This document shows positions 35,040 through 42,834 of a DNA stretch of 64,000 nucleotides, piece after piece. Location: the NCBI GenBank assembly GCA_934630975.1, contig CAKTXH010000002.1:1-64000 (forward strand), in the 5' to 3' direction. Below the pieces are notes generated by a model. It did no database searches. It saw only the letters and a program-made list of their open reading frames with translations, and was not told where the DNA came from. Within the stretch, counting starts at the first letter, position 1, and every line of letters starts with the position of its first letter. The DNA comes from an uncultured Clostridia bacterium (GTDB taxonomy: Bacteria > Bacillota > Clostridia > Christensenellales > Aristaeellaceae). The position numbers and the translations under genes were made by a program.

Positions 35040-35124
35040 AGTAAAATCCCCCTTGTTCATTTCAAAGAAAACAGCAACCAGCTTGAGCCGAATCTTTCGT
35101 TCATCGGCTTCAACAACTGGGTTC

Positions 35125-35153
35125 ATTATACGGGGAAACCGAACATTTTTCAA
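35125..35153 (-). promoter_or_regulatory. Promoter of the MsmK-type ATPase gene
   Basis: Minus-strand TTGAAA (35148-35153) and TATAAT (35125-35130) with a 17-nt spacer; the leader is about 80 nt. Confidence 0.8.
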
Positions 35154-35159
35154 TTGAAT

Positions 35160-35506
35160 AAGTTCACAAAAAATATTCGGTTACATCCCGGTTTTTCCCC
35201 TACATTTCAACCCGCTTTTTTGCAGGTTTTAGTGATTCCAGCCACATCGGCCATTTGGCCGCCCGGCCGTTTGTGCGAATCACTTTCCGCTTCTTTTTTC
35301 ATTTTCTTTCACATTGTCCTTTTTTCAGACGTTTTCAACACGTTTTATGATCACATTTAGACGCTTTCCTGCAATTCTTTTCTTCTTTTGCGAATTCGCA
35401 TATTTCATTCGTTTTCCCTTATAGATGGGTTTTCGAACCGTTCTTGTGCATCTTGCACATATTGATATTTTCACAGACTTCTTCAAAATCTTCGCACTTT
35501 TCCATA
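35160..35506. other. AT-richer intergenic stretch with a long imperfect palindrome
   Basis: This part of the 520-bp gap between the ATPase gene and hom holds no convincing gene. An 8-bp perfect outer repeat (35231-35238 with 35277-35284) encloses a 5-bp hairpin (35248-35252 with 35257-35261). A 27-codon basic reading frame on the minus strand from about 35408, behind AAGGG, is possible but unsupported. Confidence 0.45.
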
Positions 35507-35534
35507 GAAAAAACGCTATGCATAAGCATAGCGT
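35507..35534 (-). terminator. Terminator of the hom transcript
   Basis: A perfect 9-bp stem (35513-35521 with 35526-35534, 4-nt loop) followed on the minus strand by TTTTTT. Confidence 0.88.
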
Positions 35535-35560
35535 CATTGAGCTTTTTCTATTTCGAAGTT

Positions 35561-36826
35561 TTATTCCTCCACGCGGATGACGCTTTCGGCGCTCGCCTGC
35601 GCGGAATCCATTCTCGCAAGCGCGCGGCGAACGGCATGCTCGCCCGCCCGATGCGTCAGGAAAATGAGCTGAACAAAGCCCGCTTCGTCCTTCTCACCCT
35701 TCTGCACCATCGAAGCGATGCTGACGTTTTCCGCCGCAAAAGCGCCCGTAATCAGCGACAGCACGCCCGGCTCGTCCTTGGCGCGCATGCGGACAAAGTA
35801 AACGCAGCGCCAGTCCTCCGCCATCCGGCACGGCTCTTCGCTGACCGCGGGCAGCTCGTGCCGCTTGGTTTTCGCCGCGCAGATCAAATCCGACACCAAC
35901 GCGCTGGCCGTCGGCAAATCGCCCGCGCCGCGCCCGTAAAACATCATTTCGCCGCAGGCGTGCCCTTTGACAAACACCGCGTTAAACGCGTCGTTCACGC
36001 TGGCCAGCGGATGGCCGTTCGGCACAAACGTCGGGTGCACACGCGCCTGAATCTCACCGTTTTCCATTTTGGCGACGGCCAGCAGCTTGAGCGTCAGCCC
36101 GAATTCCCTGCCGCACTGCACATCCAGCGGCGTAATGCCTGTAATGCCCTCGCGATACACGTTTTCCACCGGCACATGGCGATGGAACGCCAGCGTGGAG
36201 AGGATGCTCAGCTTATAGGCTGCGTCATAGCCTTCCACGTCCGCGGTCGGATTCGGCTCGGCCAGCCCAAGCCGCTGCGCATCGGCCAGCACATCCGCAT
36301 ACGCCGCGCCCTCGTTCGCCATCCGGGTCAGAATATAGTTCGTCGTGCCGTTGATGATGCCCATCACCGAGCTGATCTGATTGGCCTGAAGCGAATCGTT
36401 GATCGCGCGGATAATCGGCACTGCGCCGCAAACGCTCGCCTCGTAATACAAACCCGCCGCATGCTCGCGCGCCGTGCGGACGATCTGTGTCCAATGCGTC
36501 GCCAGCGCCATCTTATTGGCGGTAATCACACATTTGCCGTTTGCCACCGCGCGCATCATATAGGAAGCCGCAGGCTGTTCGCCGCCCATGAATTCCATCA
36601 CCATGTCGATTTCCGGGTTATCCAGCACATCCTCCGGGCAGTCCGTCAGCAGCGCCGAAGGAATCGCCCAGGCGCGGCTCTTGTTCAGCGAACGCACGAG
36701 AATCTTCCTCACCTCAAAACCGACGCCTTCGTTTTGCTCGATCTGCGCCCCATACGTTTCCAGCAGTTTATACACGCCGCAGCCGATGTTGCCGCAGCCC
36801 AGAAATCCCACGACGATCTTTTCCAT
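35561..36826 (-). CDS. hom: Homoserine dehydrogenase
   Basis: 421 residues. An NAD(P)-binding Rossmann domain (GFLGCGNIGCGVYKLL, about 7-22), the catalytic and dimerisation domain with GIINGTTNYILTRM and DVEGYDAAYKLSIL, and a C-terminal ACT domain (about 345-420) that gives feedback control by threonine. It reduces aspartate semialdehyde to homoserine. The aspartokinase gene is about 26 kb away at the right edge, so the pathway genes are not in one operon. It follows coaX by 31 bp and a terminator closes the transcript. Confidence 0.94.
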   Translation of the reverse strand: MEKIVVGFLGCGNIGCGVYKLLETYGAQIEQNEGVGFEVRKILVRSLNKSRAWAIPSALLTDCPEDVLDNPEIDMVMEFMGGEQPAASYMMRAVANGKCVITANKMALATHWTQIVRTAREHAAGLYYEASVCGAVPIIRAINDSLQANQISSVMGIINGTTNYILTRMANEGAAYADVLADAQRLGLAEPNPTADVEGYDAAYKLSILSTLAFHRHVPVENVYREGITGITPLDVQCGREFGLTLKLLAVAKMENGEIQARVHPTFVPNGHPLASVNDAFNAVFVKGHACGEMMFYGRGAGDLPTASALVSDLICAAKTKRHELPAVSEEPCRMAEDWRCVYFVRMRAKDEPGVLSLITGAFAAENVSIASMVQKGEKDEAGFVQLIFLTHRAGEHAVRRALARMDSAQASAESVIRVEE

Positions 36827-36857
36827 GCTTCCGTGCGTCCTTTCCGATATGAATGTG

Positions 36858-37625
36858 TTACAGATTGCGCTCGTAAATCAGGCGCAGGCCGGTCAGCGTC
36901 AAATCCGGGTTGATTTCGTCAATCACGTCGGAATTGCTCTTGACCAGATGCGCCATGCCGCCGGTGGCAATCACGCGGATATTCTCCCCGCCCAGTTCGC
37001 GCTTCATCTGCCCGACAATCTTCTCCACCGAGCCGATATAGCCGTACAAAATGCCCGCCTGAATGTTGGAAACGGTCGTTTTGCCGATGACCTGCGGCGG
37101 AAGCACCAGTTCAATGGAAGGCAGCTTCGCCGTTCCCGCAGACAACGCGCGGTTCATCATTCGCAGACCGGGGCCAATCGCGCCGCCGAGGAATTCCGAT
37201 TTGGCGGAGATCACGCCATACGTCGTCGCCGTGCCGAAATCAATAAAAATCGCCGGGCCGCCGTAAAGCGTAGAGACCGCAACCGCGTTGGCAATACGGT
37301 CGCTGCCCAGCTCGCGCGGGTTTTCATAGCGGATGTTCAGCCCCGTTTTCATGCCGGGCACGAGCAGACGCGGCTCGAGATGGAAATAATCCCGGCACAT
37401 GTGCTCGATGGTATAGTTGATGGTCGGCACAACGGAGGAAATCATGATTCCCTCCACCGCCTGCATATTCAGGTTGTGATAGCGGAACAAATCCGCCATG
37501 ATGATGCCGTATTGGTCGGAGGTCATCACCGGGTCGGTCGCGCAGCGCCAGCGCTTGACCAGTCGGCTTCCCTCAAAAACGGCGGCTTTGATATTGGTGT
37601 TGCCAATATCCATTGCAACGATCAT
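36858..37625 (-). CDS. coaX: Type III pantothenate kinase
   Basis: 255 residues, the usual length. ASKHA-fold motifs are visible: MDIGNTNIKAAVFEG with the phosphate-binding DxGNT near the start, FIDFGTATTYGVI (about 120), and GAIGPGLRMM (about 145). CoaX phosphorylates pantothenate, the first step of CoA synthesis, and is not inhibited by CoA. It lies 27 bp after a panT-like ECF transporter gene, which would supply its substrate. Confidence 0.93.
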   Translation of the reverse strand: MIVAMDIGNTNIKAAVFEGSRLVKRWRCATDPVMTSDQYGIIMADLFRYHNLNMQAVEGIMISSVVPTINYTIEHMCRDYFHLEPRLLVPGMKTGLNIRYENPRELGSDRIANAVAVSTLYGGPAIFIDFGTATTYGVISAKSEFLGGAIGPGLRMMNRALSAGTAKLPSIELVLPPQVIGKTTVSNIQAGILYGYIGSVEKIVGQMKRELGGENIRVIATGGMAHLVKSNSDVIDEINPDLTLTGLRLIYERNL

Positions 37626-37652
37626 AATTCTATCCCCTAACCGGCATAAGTT

Positions 37653-38285
37653 TTAGCGATGCCCGTTCATCCTGCCCGTCACCTTGAGCAGCGCGCTCCC
37701 GATGGCCGTGCCCGCAACGGAGCACACAACCGCTTCCACAAGCCCCTGCATGCCCGTCAGCAGCACGACGAACATCAGCGGGTTGCTCGCGCCCTTGGCC
37801 AGAACAAGGCTCTGGACATAATCCGTATGATAAAACGCGAGCACAATATAGCCCATGAAGAACAGCGTATTGAGCAGCGGCGCGGAAAGCGAAGCCACAA
37901 AACAATTGGCCATGCTGTTTTTGCAGACCTTGGCCATCGCGCCGTAAACCAGCCCCACGCACAGACCCATCAGCAGCCGCGTGCCAAAGCACAGGATGAA
38001 CGTGTGAATGGCCGACACGCCCAGCAGCGTCGAAGTCATGATGGACGCGCCCTTGATTGCATCCATAAAGCTCACGAAACCGAACACGCCGCCCAGCAGC
38101 ATGCTCGCCATCGGCCCGATGACAATCGCGCCAATGGCAATCGGCACGGTCAAAAACGACATGTACAGCGGCCCGACCGGCACGCTGCCCAAGCCGATGA
38201 GCTTCATCACCACTTCAATCGCCACGAGAATGGCAAGCTGCGTCAGCGTCTGCACGCTGATCTTCTGTTTAGGCTGAGTATTCAT
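37653..38285 (-). CDS. ECF transporter S component, probably for pantothenate
   Basis: 210 residues from the ATG at 38283-38285 (CGGAGGATAAAA ribosome site). Six hydrophobic segments and the features of ECF substrate-binding proteins are seen: VAIEVVMKLIGLGSVPVG, GAIVIGPMASMLLGGVFGFVS. It needs the shared ECF ATPase and T proteins, which are not in the window. Direct linkage to coaX suggests pantothenate (PanT-like), but this is inference from context. Confidence 0.82.
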   Translation of the reverse strand: MNTQPKQKISVQTLTQLAILVAIEVVMKLIGLGSVPVGPLYMSFLTVPIAIGAIVIGPMASMLLGGVFGFVSFMDAIKGASIMTSTLLGVSAIHTFILCFGTRLLMGLCVGLVYGAMAKVCKNSMANCFVASLSAPLLNTLFFMGYIVLAFYHTDYVQSLVLAKGASNPLMFVVLLTGMQGLVEAVVCSVAGTAIGSALLKVTGRMNGHR

Positions 38286-38492
38286 TTTTATCCTCCGTTC
38301 GGGTTCGCACAGGATACCCGACAAGTCTTTGCCGCAAAGCGGCGTCGCAAAAGAAAACAACCTTCTCGGTCTGCCCTGCATGCAGCGGCAGCCAGAATCG
38401 CGTATATTGTACCAAACAGACGCTGATTTTGCAAGTTTTTACACGCAAATTGTCGTTTTCCGTCTTTGCTTCCATTTTTCTGTAAAAAAAGG

Positions 38493-38521
38493 TTGACTTT
38501 TTGCGGATTGTATCGTATAAT
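38493..38521 (+). promoter_or_regulatory. Promoter of tRNA-Leu
   Basis: TTGACT (38493-38498) and TATAAT (38516-38521) with a 17-nt spacer, 27 nt before the tRNA 5' end. Confidence 0.88.
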
Positions 38522-38547
38522 CTTTTTTGTCGCAAGACGAACGGCTT

Positions 38548-38634
38548 GCGGGAATGGCGGAATTGGCAGACGCGCTAGATTCAGGTTCTAGTGAAAGCAA
38601 TTTCATGCAGGTTCAAGTCCTGTTTCCCGCACCA
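38548..38634 (+). tRNA. tRNA-Leu (anticodon CAG), CCA encoded
   Basis: 87 nt. The acceptor stem pairs GCGGGAA with TTCCCGC; the anticodon stem CTAGA/TCTAG holds the loop TTCAGGT with anticodon CAG; a long variable arm (TGAAA/TTTCA) marks a class II tRNA; the T stem GCAGG/CCTGT encloses TTCAAGT; and CCA is encoded at 38632-38634. It reads CUG codons. A 10-bp terminator follows, and a second copy of its last 19 nt lies 168 bp downstream. Confidence 0.97.
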
Positions 38635-38640
38635 TAAGCG

Positions 38641-38673
38641 AGACTTCCGAGAGAATCGGAAGTCTTTCTTTTA
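38641..38673 (+). terminator. Terminator of tRNA-Leu
   Basis: A perfect 10-bp stem (38641-38650 with 38656-38665, 5-nt loop) followed by TTCTTTTAT. Confidence 0.9.
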
Positions 38674-38695
38674 TCTCGAAGAATCATCGAAGTGA

Positions 38696-38802
38696 AAACA
38701 GGACTTGAAGAAGCCGGAGTGAATCAGGCCACAGTGTGGCCTGAGAACGGCGCTGACCGAGCGGCGGCGAGCCGCGAGAATCCAGTCCTGTTTCCCGCAC
38801 CA
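38696..38802 (+). repeat. Cloverleaf-like element with tRNA-Leu-derived ends (possible att or tRNA-mimic element)
   Basis: Its left end (38696-38709) is the exact reverse complement of tRNA positions 38612-38625. Its right end (38784-38802) repeats tRNA positions 38616-38634 exactly, including CCA. The two ends pair through 10 bp. Inside are a hairpin with perfect 10-bp arms around one base (38724-38744), enclosed by GCCG/CGGC, and a second hairpin GCGGC/GCCGC (38761-38775). No reading frame is present. It may be a mobile or recombination-site element or an RNA; which is unknown. Confidence 0.7.
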
Positions 38803-38811
38803 CCCCCATAT

Positions 38812-38857
38812 AATCCGAACCCAATTTTCCAAATTGGAAATGGGTTCGGATTTTTCT
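38812..38857 (+). terminator. Terminator after the tRNA-like element
   Basis: A perfect 12-bp stem (38812-38823 with 38841-38852) with a short inner hairpin, followed by TTTTTC. It suggests that transcription of the element is itself ended here. Confidence 0.85.
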
Positions 38858-38957
38858 TTAACCGCTAAACAAAACAGTTACTCACAGGCAATAACCCCGA
38901 CAGATCCGTTTGGCAGATCAATTTTCTGAATTAGGGATATCCTTTCATTGGAAAATA

Positions 38958-38966
38958 TGGTATACT
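38958..38966 (+). promoter_or_regulatory. Extended -10 promoter of the small zinc-ribbon gene
   Basis: TGGTATACT, 35 bp before the ATG; no clear -35. Confidence 0.45.
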
Positions 38967-39000
38967 CGGCTCAACAAATCGAAATTTGGAGGTCTATACA

Positions 39001-39198
39001 ATGAGAAAATGTGAAAAGTGCGGAGCAAGCATGAAATCGGATTTGAGGCTTAAAGTTAACGGCGGCGGTTATGGGGTTGTTGTTCATGTAGATGAAAAAC
39101 AAAAAGCAAGAACTATAGATGATGTTAGAGTTGCAGTCTGCCCAGAATGTGGACATACAGAAATGTATTTAGAAGATTTAACGAAATTAAAGGATTAA
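39001..39198 (+). CDS. Small double-CxxC zinc-ribbon protein
   Basis: 65 residues from the ATG at 39001, with GGAGG 8 nt upstream; an in-frame TTG 15 nt earlier is the ribosome-site region itself. Cysteine pairs C4-x2-C7 and C47-x2-C50 would bind one zinc, around a central Gly-rich VNGGGYGVVVHV strand pair. Similar short proteins in Bacillus and Clostridia are annotated as nucleic-acid binding, without proof. The gene is distinctly AT-richer than its surroundings and lies just beyond the tRNA-Leu site, which suggests acquisition. Confidence 0.75.
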   Translation: MRKCEKCGASMKSDLRLKVNGGGYGVVVHVDEKQKARTIDDVRVAVCPECGHTEMYLEDLTKLKD

Positions 39199-39328
39199 GA
39201 GATAAATTCCAGTTTTCTGTATTCATCCATAACAGAAGATGAACATATATGCTCCAACAATTAGCAACGAATCCCAATAAGCCAATCATGCTGAACTCAG
39301 CAAATCAGGTTTTGCGGAGGCGATGAAA

Positions 39329-40066
39329 ATGAAATATGCGCTTGCAGCCGTTGGCTTTATCAACGAAGACATCGGGCATAACAAAGCGATTCTTGCCGAT
39401 ACGCTTAGGAAATGCGCCGGCAAGGCGGACGTTGTGATCTTTGGCGAAGCGTTTCTCCAAGGCTTTTCCGGCATCAATTTTTCAGTCGATCATGACAGGG
39501 CGGTATCCGTTTCCCGCGAGGACGCGCTGATTCACGAAATATGCGCGGCGGCTAGGGAAAATTTCATCGCCGTATCCTTTGGTTTCATCGAAAAAGACGG
39601 CGAAGCGTTTTTCAGTTCACAGATAACCCTGGACAAACATGGCCGGATTATTGATTTGTATCGCAGGGTATCCCCGGGATGGAAAGAAGCGTTTGCGGGA
39701 AAAGCATACCGCGAAGGCAGCGGATTTCACACCTTTGACTTTCTCGGCAAAAAAGCCGCCGTCGGGCTATGCGGAGACCTCTGGTATGAAGAAAACATTT
39801 CCCGCCTAAACGACTTAAACCCGGATATCGTCTGGTGGCCCGTCTATACCGATTATGCCGATTCGGAATGGAACAACGCCGCGAAGTTTGAATACGCCCA
39901 GCAGGTCGCTAACATACATGCGCCTGTTCTTTACGTCAATTCCGTATGCCTGAATCCATCCGGGGATCACGAAATGGCCAAAGGCGGCGCCGCTTGGTTT
40001 GACCAGGGATTCATCAAAGCGGAATTACCGGCAGGAAACGAAGGGATTCTCTTCATCGAGGTTTAA
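39329..40066 (+). CDS. Carbon-nitrogen hydrolase (nitrilase superfamily) with Arg at the catalytic Lys position
   Basis: 245 residues; the ATG at 39329 stands 8 nt after GGAGG, better than the one at 39323. The nucleophile C148 (GLCGDLWY), the general base E40 (FGEAFLQG) and the second Glu E120 are present. At the position of the catalytic lysine (usual Y-D/R-K) the protein has YRR, so R113 replaces Lys. It may be a subfamily with altered chemistry or a non-catalytic member. The usual reaction of the family is hydrolysis of an amide or nitrile. It belongs to the islet after tRNA-Leu and has no obvious partner gene. Confidence 0.8.
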   Translation: MKYALAAVGFINEDIGHNKAILADTLRKCAGKADVVIFGEAFLQGFSGINFSVDHDRAVSVSREDALIHEICAAARENFIAVSFGFIEKDGEAFFSSQITLDKHGRIIDLYRRVSPGWKEAFAGKAYREGSGFHTFDFLGKKAAVGLCGDLWYEENISRLNDLNPDIVWWPVYTDYADSEWNNAAKFEYAQQVANIHAPVLYVNSVCLNPSGDHEMAKGGAAWFDQGFIKAELPAGNEGILFIEV

Positions 40067-40174
40067 CCGCTCCCCCATTTTCATCCCTGTGCGGCAGGAA
40101 AAAAGCCCTCATTTCGTTATGGAGAAAGCGGCCGCTTTCGGTTCGCCGCATACCTTTCTGACGTAAGATACAGG

Positions 40175-40203
40175 TTGACGCTTTTTCGAATTGCTGATAT
40201 ACT
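40175..40203 (+). promoter_or_regulatory. Promoter of galM
   Basis: TTGACG (40175-40180) and TATACT (40198-40203) with a 17-nt spacer. Confidence 0.75.
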
Positions 40204-40251
40204 GATTGCATAAAAAACAAGACGTTTGTTTTCAAAAAGGAGACGACAACA

Positions 40252-41307
40252 ATGGCTATTTCCAAGAAGCCTTTCGGCGTTACGCCGGATGGACATGAAG
40301 TCACGCAGTATACCCTGACCAATGCGCGCGGCGCATCCGTGAGCGTGATCAATTACGGCGCTATCCTCACCAACATCATCGTGCCGGATCGCAACGGCGT
40401 GTTGGATGACGTCGCGCTGGGCTTTGACAATCTGGCGGGCTATCTCGCCGAACATGGCAGCATGGGCGACACCGTCGGCCGTTACGGCAACCGCATCGCG
40501 CAGGCGCATTTCGTCATCGACGGCGTGGCTTACCAACTCGACCGCAACAACGGCGAGAACCACCTCCACGGCGTTTTCAGCAAGCGGATGTGGGAAGCCG
40601 ACCCGGTTGAAACCGCGAACGGCGATCTCCTCCGTCTGCACTACGTCAGCCCGGACGGCGAAGATCACTTCCCCGGCACGCTGGACGTTACCGTGACCTA
40701 CGGCTGGGACGACGCCTGCAACCTCTCCATCCGTTATCAGGCGACGACCGACAAAGCGACCCATTGCAACATGACCAACCATACGTATTTCAACCTCGCG
40801 GGCTGCACCAGCGGCTCTATCCGCGATCAGTTCCTCACCATCGACGCGGACGCTATCACGCCGGTCAGCGACAAGGCGCTCATTCCGACCGGCGGGTATA
40901 TGCCCGTGGCAGGCACGCCGTTCGATATGCGCAGCGGTCTGCGGCTGGGCGACGGGCTGGACGCCGCAGGCGCCTGCCAGCAAATGACCTACGCGGGCGG
41001 TTACGACCATAACTTTGTTCTGCGCAAGGGCGAAGCGATGGGTTTTGCCGCACGGCTGCACGATCCGAAGAGCGGCCGCGTGATGGAAACGCTGACCGAT
41101 CAGCCCGGCGTGCAGGTTTATTCTGCCTGCGGAACCAACATTCCCGGCGGCAAGGGCGGCACGCATTACGGCAAATACTGCGCGGTCTGCCTCGAAACCC
41201 AGCATTTCCCGGATTCGCCGAATAACCCGCAGTTCATCGGCACGACGCTTCTGCGTCCCGGCGAAAAATACGACACGACGACGATCTACGCATTCCGCAC
41301 GGAATAA
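40252..41307 (+). CDS. galM: Aldose 1-epimerase (galactose mutarotase)
   Basis: 351 residues, the usual length. The beta-sandwich family motifs include NYGAILTNIIVPDRNG, the substrate-binding GRYGNRI, NNGENHLHGV with the catalytic His region, NMTNHTYFNLAG with the second His, and the Glu in CLETQHFPDSPN near the C terminus. It interconverts alpha and beta anomers of aldohexoses. A strong AAAAAGGAGACG ribosome site precedes it. No other galactose genes are adjacent. Confidence 0.94.
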   Translation: MAISKKPFGVTPDGHEVTQYTLTNARGASVSVINYGAILTNIIVPDRNGVLDDVALGFDNLAGYLAEHGSMGDTVGRYGNRIAQAHFVIDGVAYQLDRNNGENHLHGVFSKRMWEADPVETANGDLLRLHYVSPDGEDHFPGTLDVTVTYGWDDACNLSIRYQATTDKATHCNMTNHTYFNLAGCTSGSIRDQFLTIDADAITPVSDKALIPTGGYMPVAGTPFDMRSGLRLGDGLDAAGACQQMTYAGGYDHNFVLRKGEAMGFAARLHDPKSGRVMETLTDQPGVQVYSACGTNIPGGKGGTHYGKYCAVCLETQHFPDSPNNPQFIGTTLLRPGEKYDTTTIYAFRTE

Positions 41308-41521
41308 CTTTTTTCAAGCATGATAAACATCCACGCCTGTCCATTTGGGATAAAGATGCAATCCATAAATGCCTTTCCAAAGTTAAGAGCTGAGGTATCC
41401 ATGCCGTAAAAGGTGTCTGAATACAAATTGAATAAAGAAAGGGTGGTCTTTTTGAAAATGAATCGTGTATGGAGGGTCCACGCTTTCTAACCCTCCAAAT
41501 AAACAAATTGGAGGAAATCAA

Positions 41522-42073
41522 ATGGAAAACCCAATCACCCTCCGTGAAGCAGTCACGGAAAACAACGTTGCCGGCTTTGTTGAGCATGGCAGCAATGAGC
41601 GGGATGAACCCGCGATGATCCCGCCCCCGGCAGAGGCTCTTCCCATAACCGTAGAAAAGCTCTCTGATCCCGACGACTGGCAGCTCAAGAAGCTGGAAAA
41701 TGGATTCCTGAAGGAGATCGGCGAACCGCCTGCAACCGAGGAAAAGCAGAGACGGCTTGCCCAGTCAATCCGGGATGGGAAGATCGCTTTCTTTGTGGCA
41801 AAGCGCGGTTGTCAGGCTGTGGGGATGTGCAGCGTTGCAAAATGTTTCTCCACCTTCACTTGTGCCGACGCCGGTGTGTTCGATGATTTTTATATTGAAC
41901 CTGCGTTCCGCAGAAAAGGCGTCGCCCGGATGCTGGCGCAAGCCGCGCAAAAATGGTGCGAAGAAAATGCCCTTGCCAGTCTGACTGTCACCTGTGCCCC
42001 CTGCGACGAGGGCATGTATCAGGCGCTTGGCTTTGATACCGCTTTAGGCAAAACCTTTGCATATCTGCGTTAA
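41522..42073 (+). CDS. GNAT family N-acetyltransferase
   Basis: 183 residues from the ATG at 41522 with GGAGG upstream. The acetyl-CoA-binding region is clear: VFDDFYIEPAFRRKGVARMLAQAAQ carries the R-R-K-G-V-A pyrophosphate loop (about 130-150), followed by VTCAPCDEGMYQALGF. The first 55 residues are an unrelated polar stretch. The substrate is unknown. A 7-bp hairpin (41471-41477 with 41490-41496) lies directly upstream of the ribosome site. The gene has a somewhat lower G+C than its neighbours. Confidence 0.85.
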   Translation: MENPITLREAVTENNVAGFVEHGSNERDEPAMIPPPAEALPITVEKLSDPDDWQLKKLENGFLKEIGEPPATEEKQRRLAQSIRDGKIAFFVAKRGCQAVGMCSVAKCFSTFTCADAGVFDDFYIEPAFRRKGVARMLAQAAQKWCEENALASLTVTCAPCDEGMYQALGFDTALGKTFAYLR

Positions 42074-42082
42074 ATCACAATG

Positions 42083-42117
42083 GGAGCTGTCAGGCTTAGT
42101 CTGACAGCTCCGTTTTT
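42083..42117. terminator. Bidirectional terminator between GNAT and methyltransferase genes
   Basis: A perfect 11-bp stem (42083-42093 with 42101-42111) followed by GTTTTTATC. Confidence 0.88.
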
Positions 42118-42832
42118 ATCGTTTTTTCAAAACGATTTTGATAAAGTTCAAATACTTTCCCGCGCCCGCCTCCATCGCTTTCCGATCTCCGACGGCGTAT
42201 TCATTTTCCTGCTTCAGCCAGTCCGCCCAGACTTCCTCATTCGATTCCATCTCGGTGACCTCGACGGTTTCGAAGCCGCGGCTTTGCCCCGCCATATCCG
42301 CCCAGTAATGCACATCATGCATGTAATCCATCTGTTCCGGCGTCCATGAAAGCAGCAGTTCAGGCGGCAGTTGGTCGTGACAGTCCTTTTTCATGCCGGG
42401 AATCGCGATATACACCCATCCGCCGGGCTTTACAAACGGCAGAAGCTTTTCATCCAGAAATTTCGGATCCCGGCCAAAGTAATTATACGAATCCGTGCTG
42501 ATCACCGCGTCGAAGAAGTTTCTTTCAAACGGAAGCGCCTGCGCTTCCGCCTTCACCGGGATGATCTGTTCATCCGAAAGCCCCATTTGCCGGAAAAACG
42601 CGCGGTTTTCTTCGGGATCGCTCCACAAATCCGCCGCATAAACCGTGAAGCCGTATTCCTTCGCCAGAAAAACGGAGGTCAGCCCCTGCCCGCTGCCCAA
42701 ATCGCAGACGGTGGCCCTTGCCGGGATTCGATGGTCTTGCATCAGCTCTTCCTCAAGCTTCACGGGATTCGGCCCCATCATTTTGGCGTTCAATTCCGGC
42801 GTATCATACTTCGCGCTTTTGATATATTCCAT
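42116..42832 (-). CDS. Class I SAM-dependent methyltransferase
   Basis: 238 residues. The SAM-binding motif I is VCDLGSGQGLTSVFLA (about 42-57), motif II an acidic strand end in VYAADLWSD, and motif IV DAVISTDSYNYFG. It is close to small-molecule methyltransferases of the UbiE type. The substrate is unknown. The gene starts 2 nt after the TetR stop codon, so regulator and enzyme form an operon that the regulator probably controls; a role in detoxification is plausible. Confidence 0.87.
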   Translation of the reverse strand: MEYIKSAKYDTPELNAKMMGPNPVKLEEELMQDHRIPARATVCDLGSGQGLTSVFLAKEYGFTVYAADLWSDPEENRAFFRQMGLSDEQIIPVKAEAQALPFERNFFDAVISTDSYNYFGRDPKFLDEKLLPFVKPGGWVYIAIPGMKKDCHDQLPPELLLSWTPEQMDYMHDVHYWADMAGQSRGFETVEVTEMESNEEVWADWLKQENEYAVGDRKAMEAGAGKYLNFIKIVLKKR

Positions 42833-42834
42833 GT

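Noticed and set aside
35325..35537. 70-codon frame on the minus strand upstream of the sugar ATPase
   Set aside because: It runs through the hom terminator and has no family features; only the last 27 codons have a possible ribosome site.
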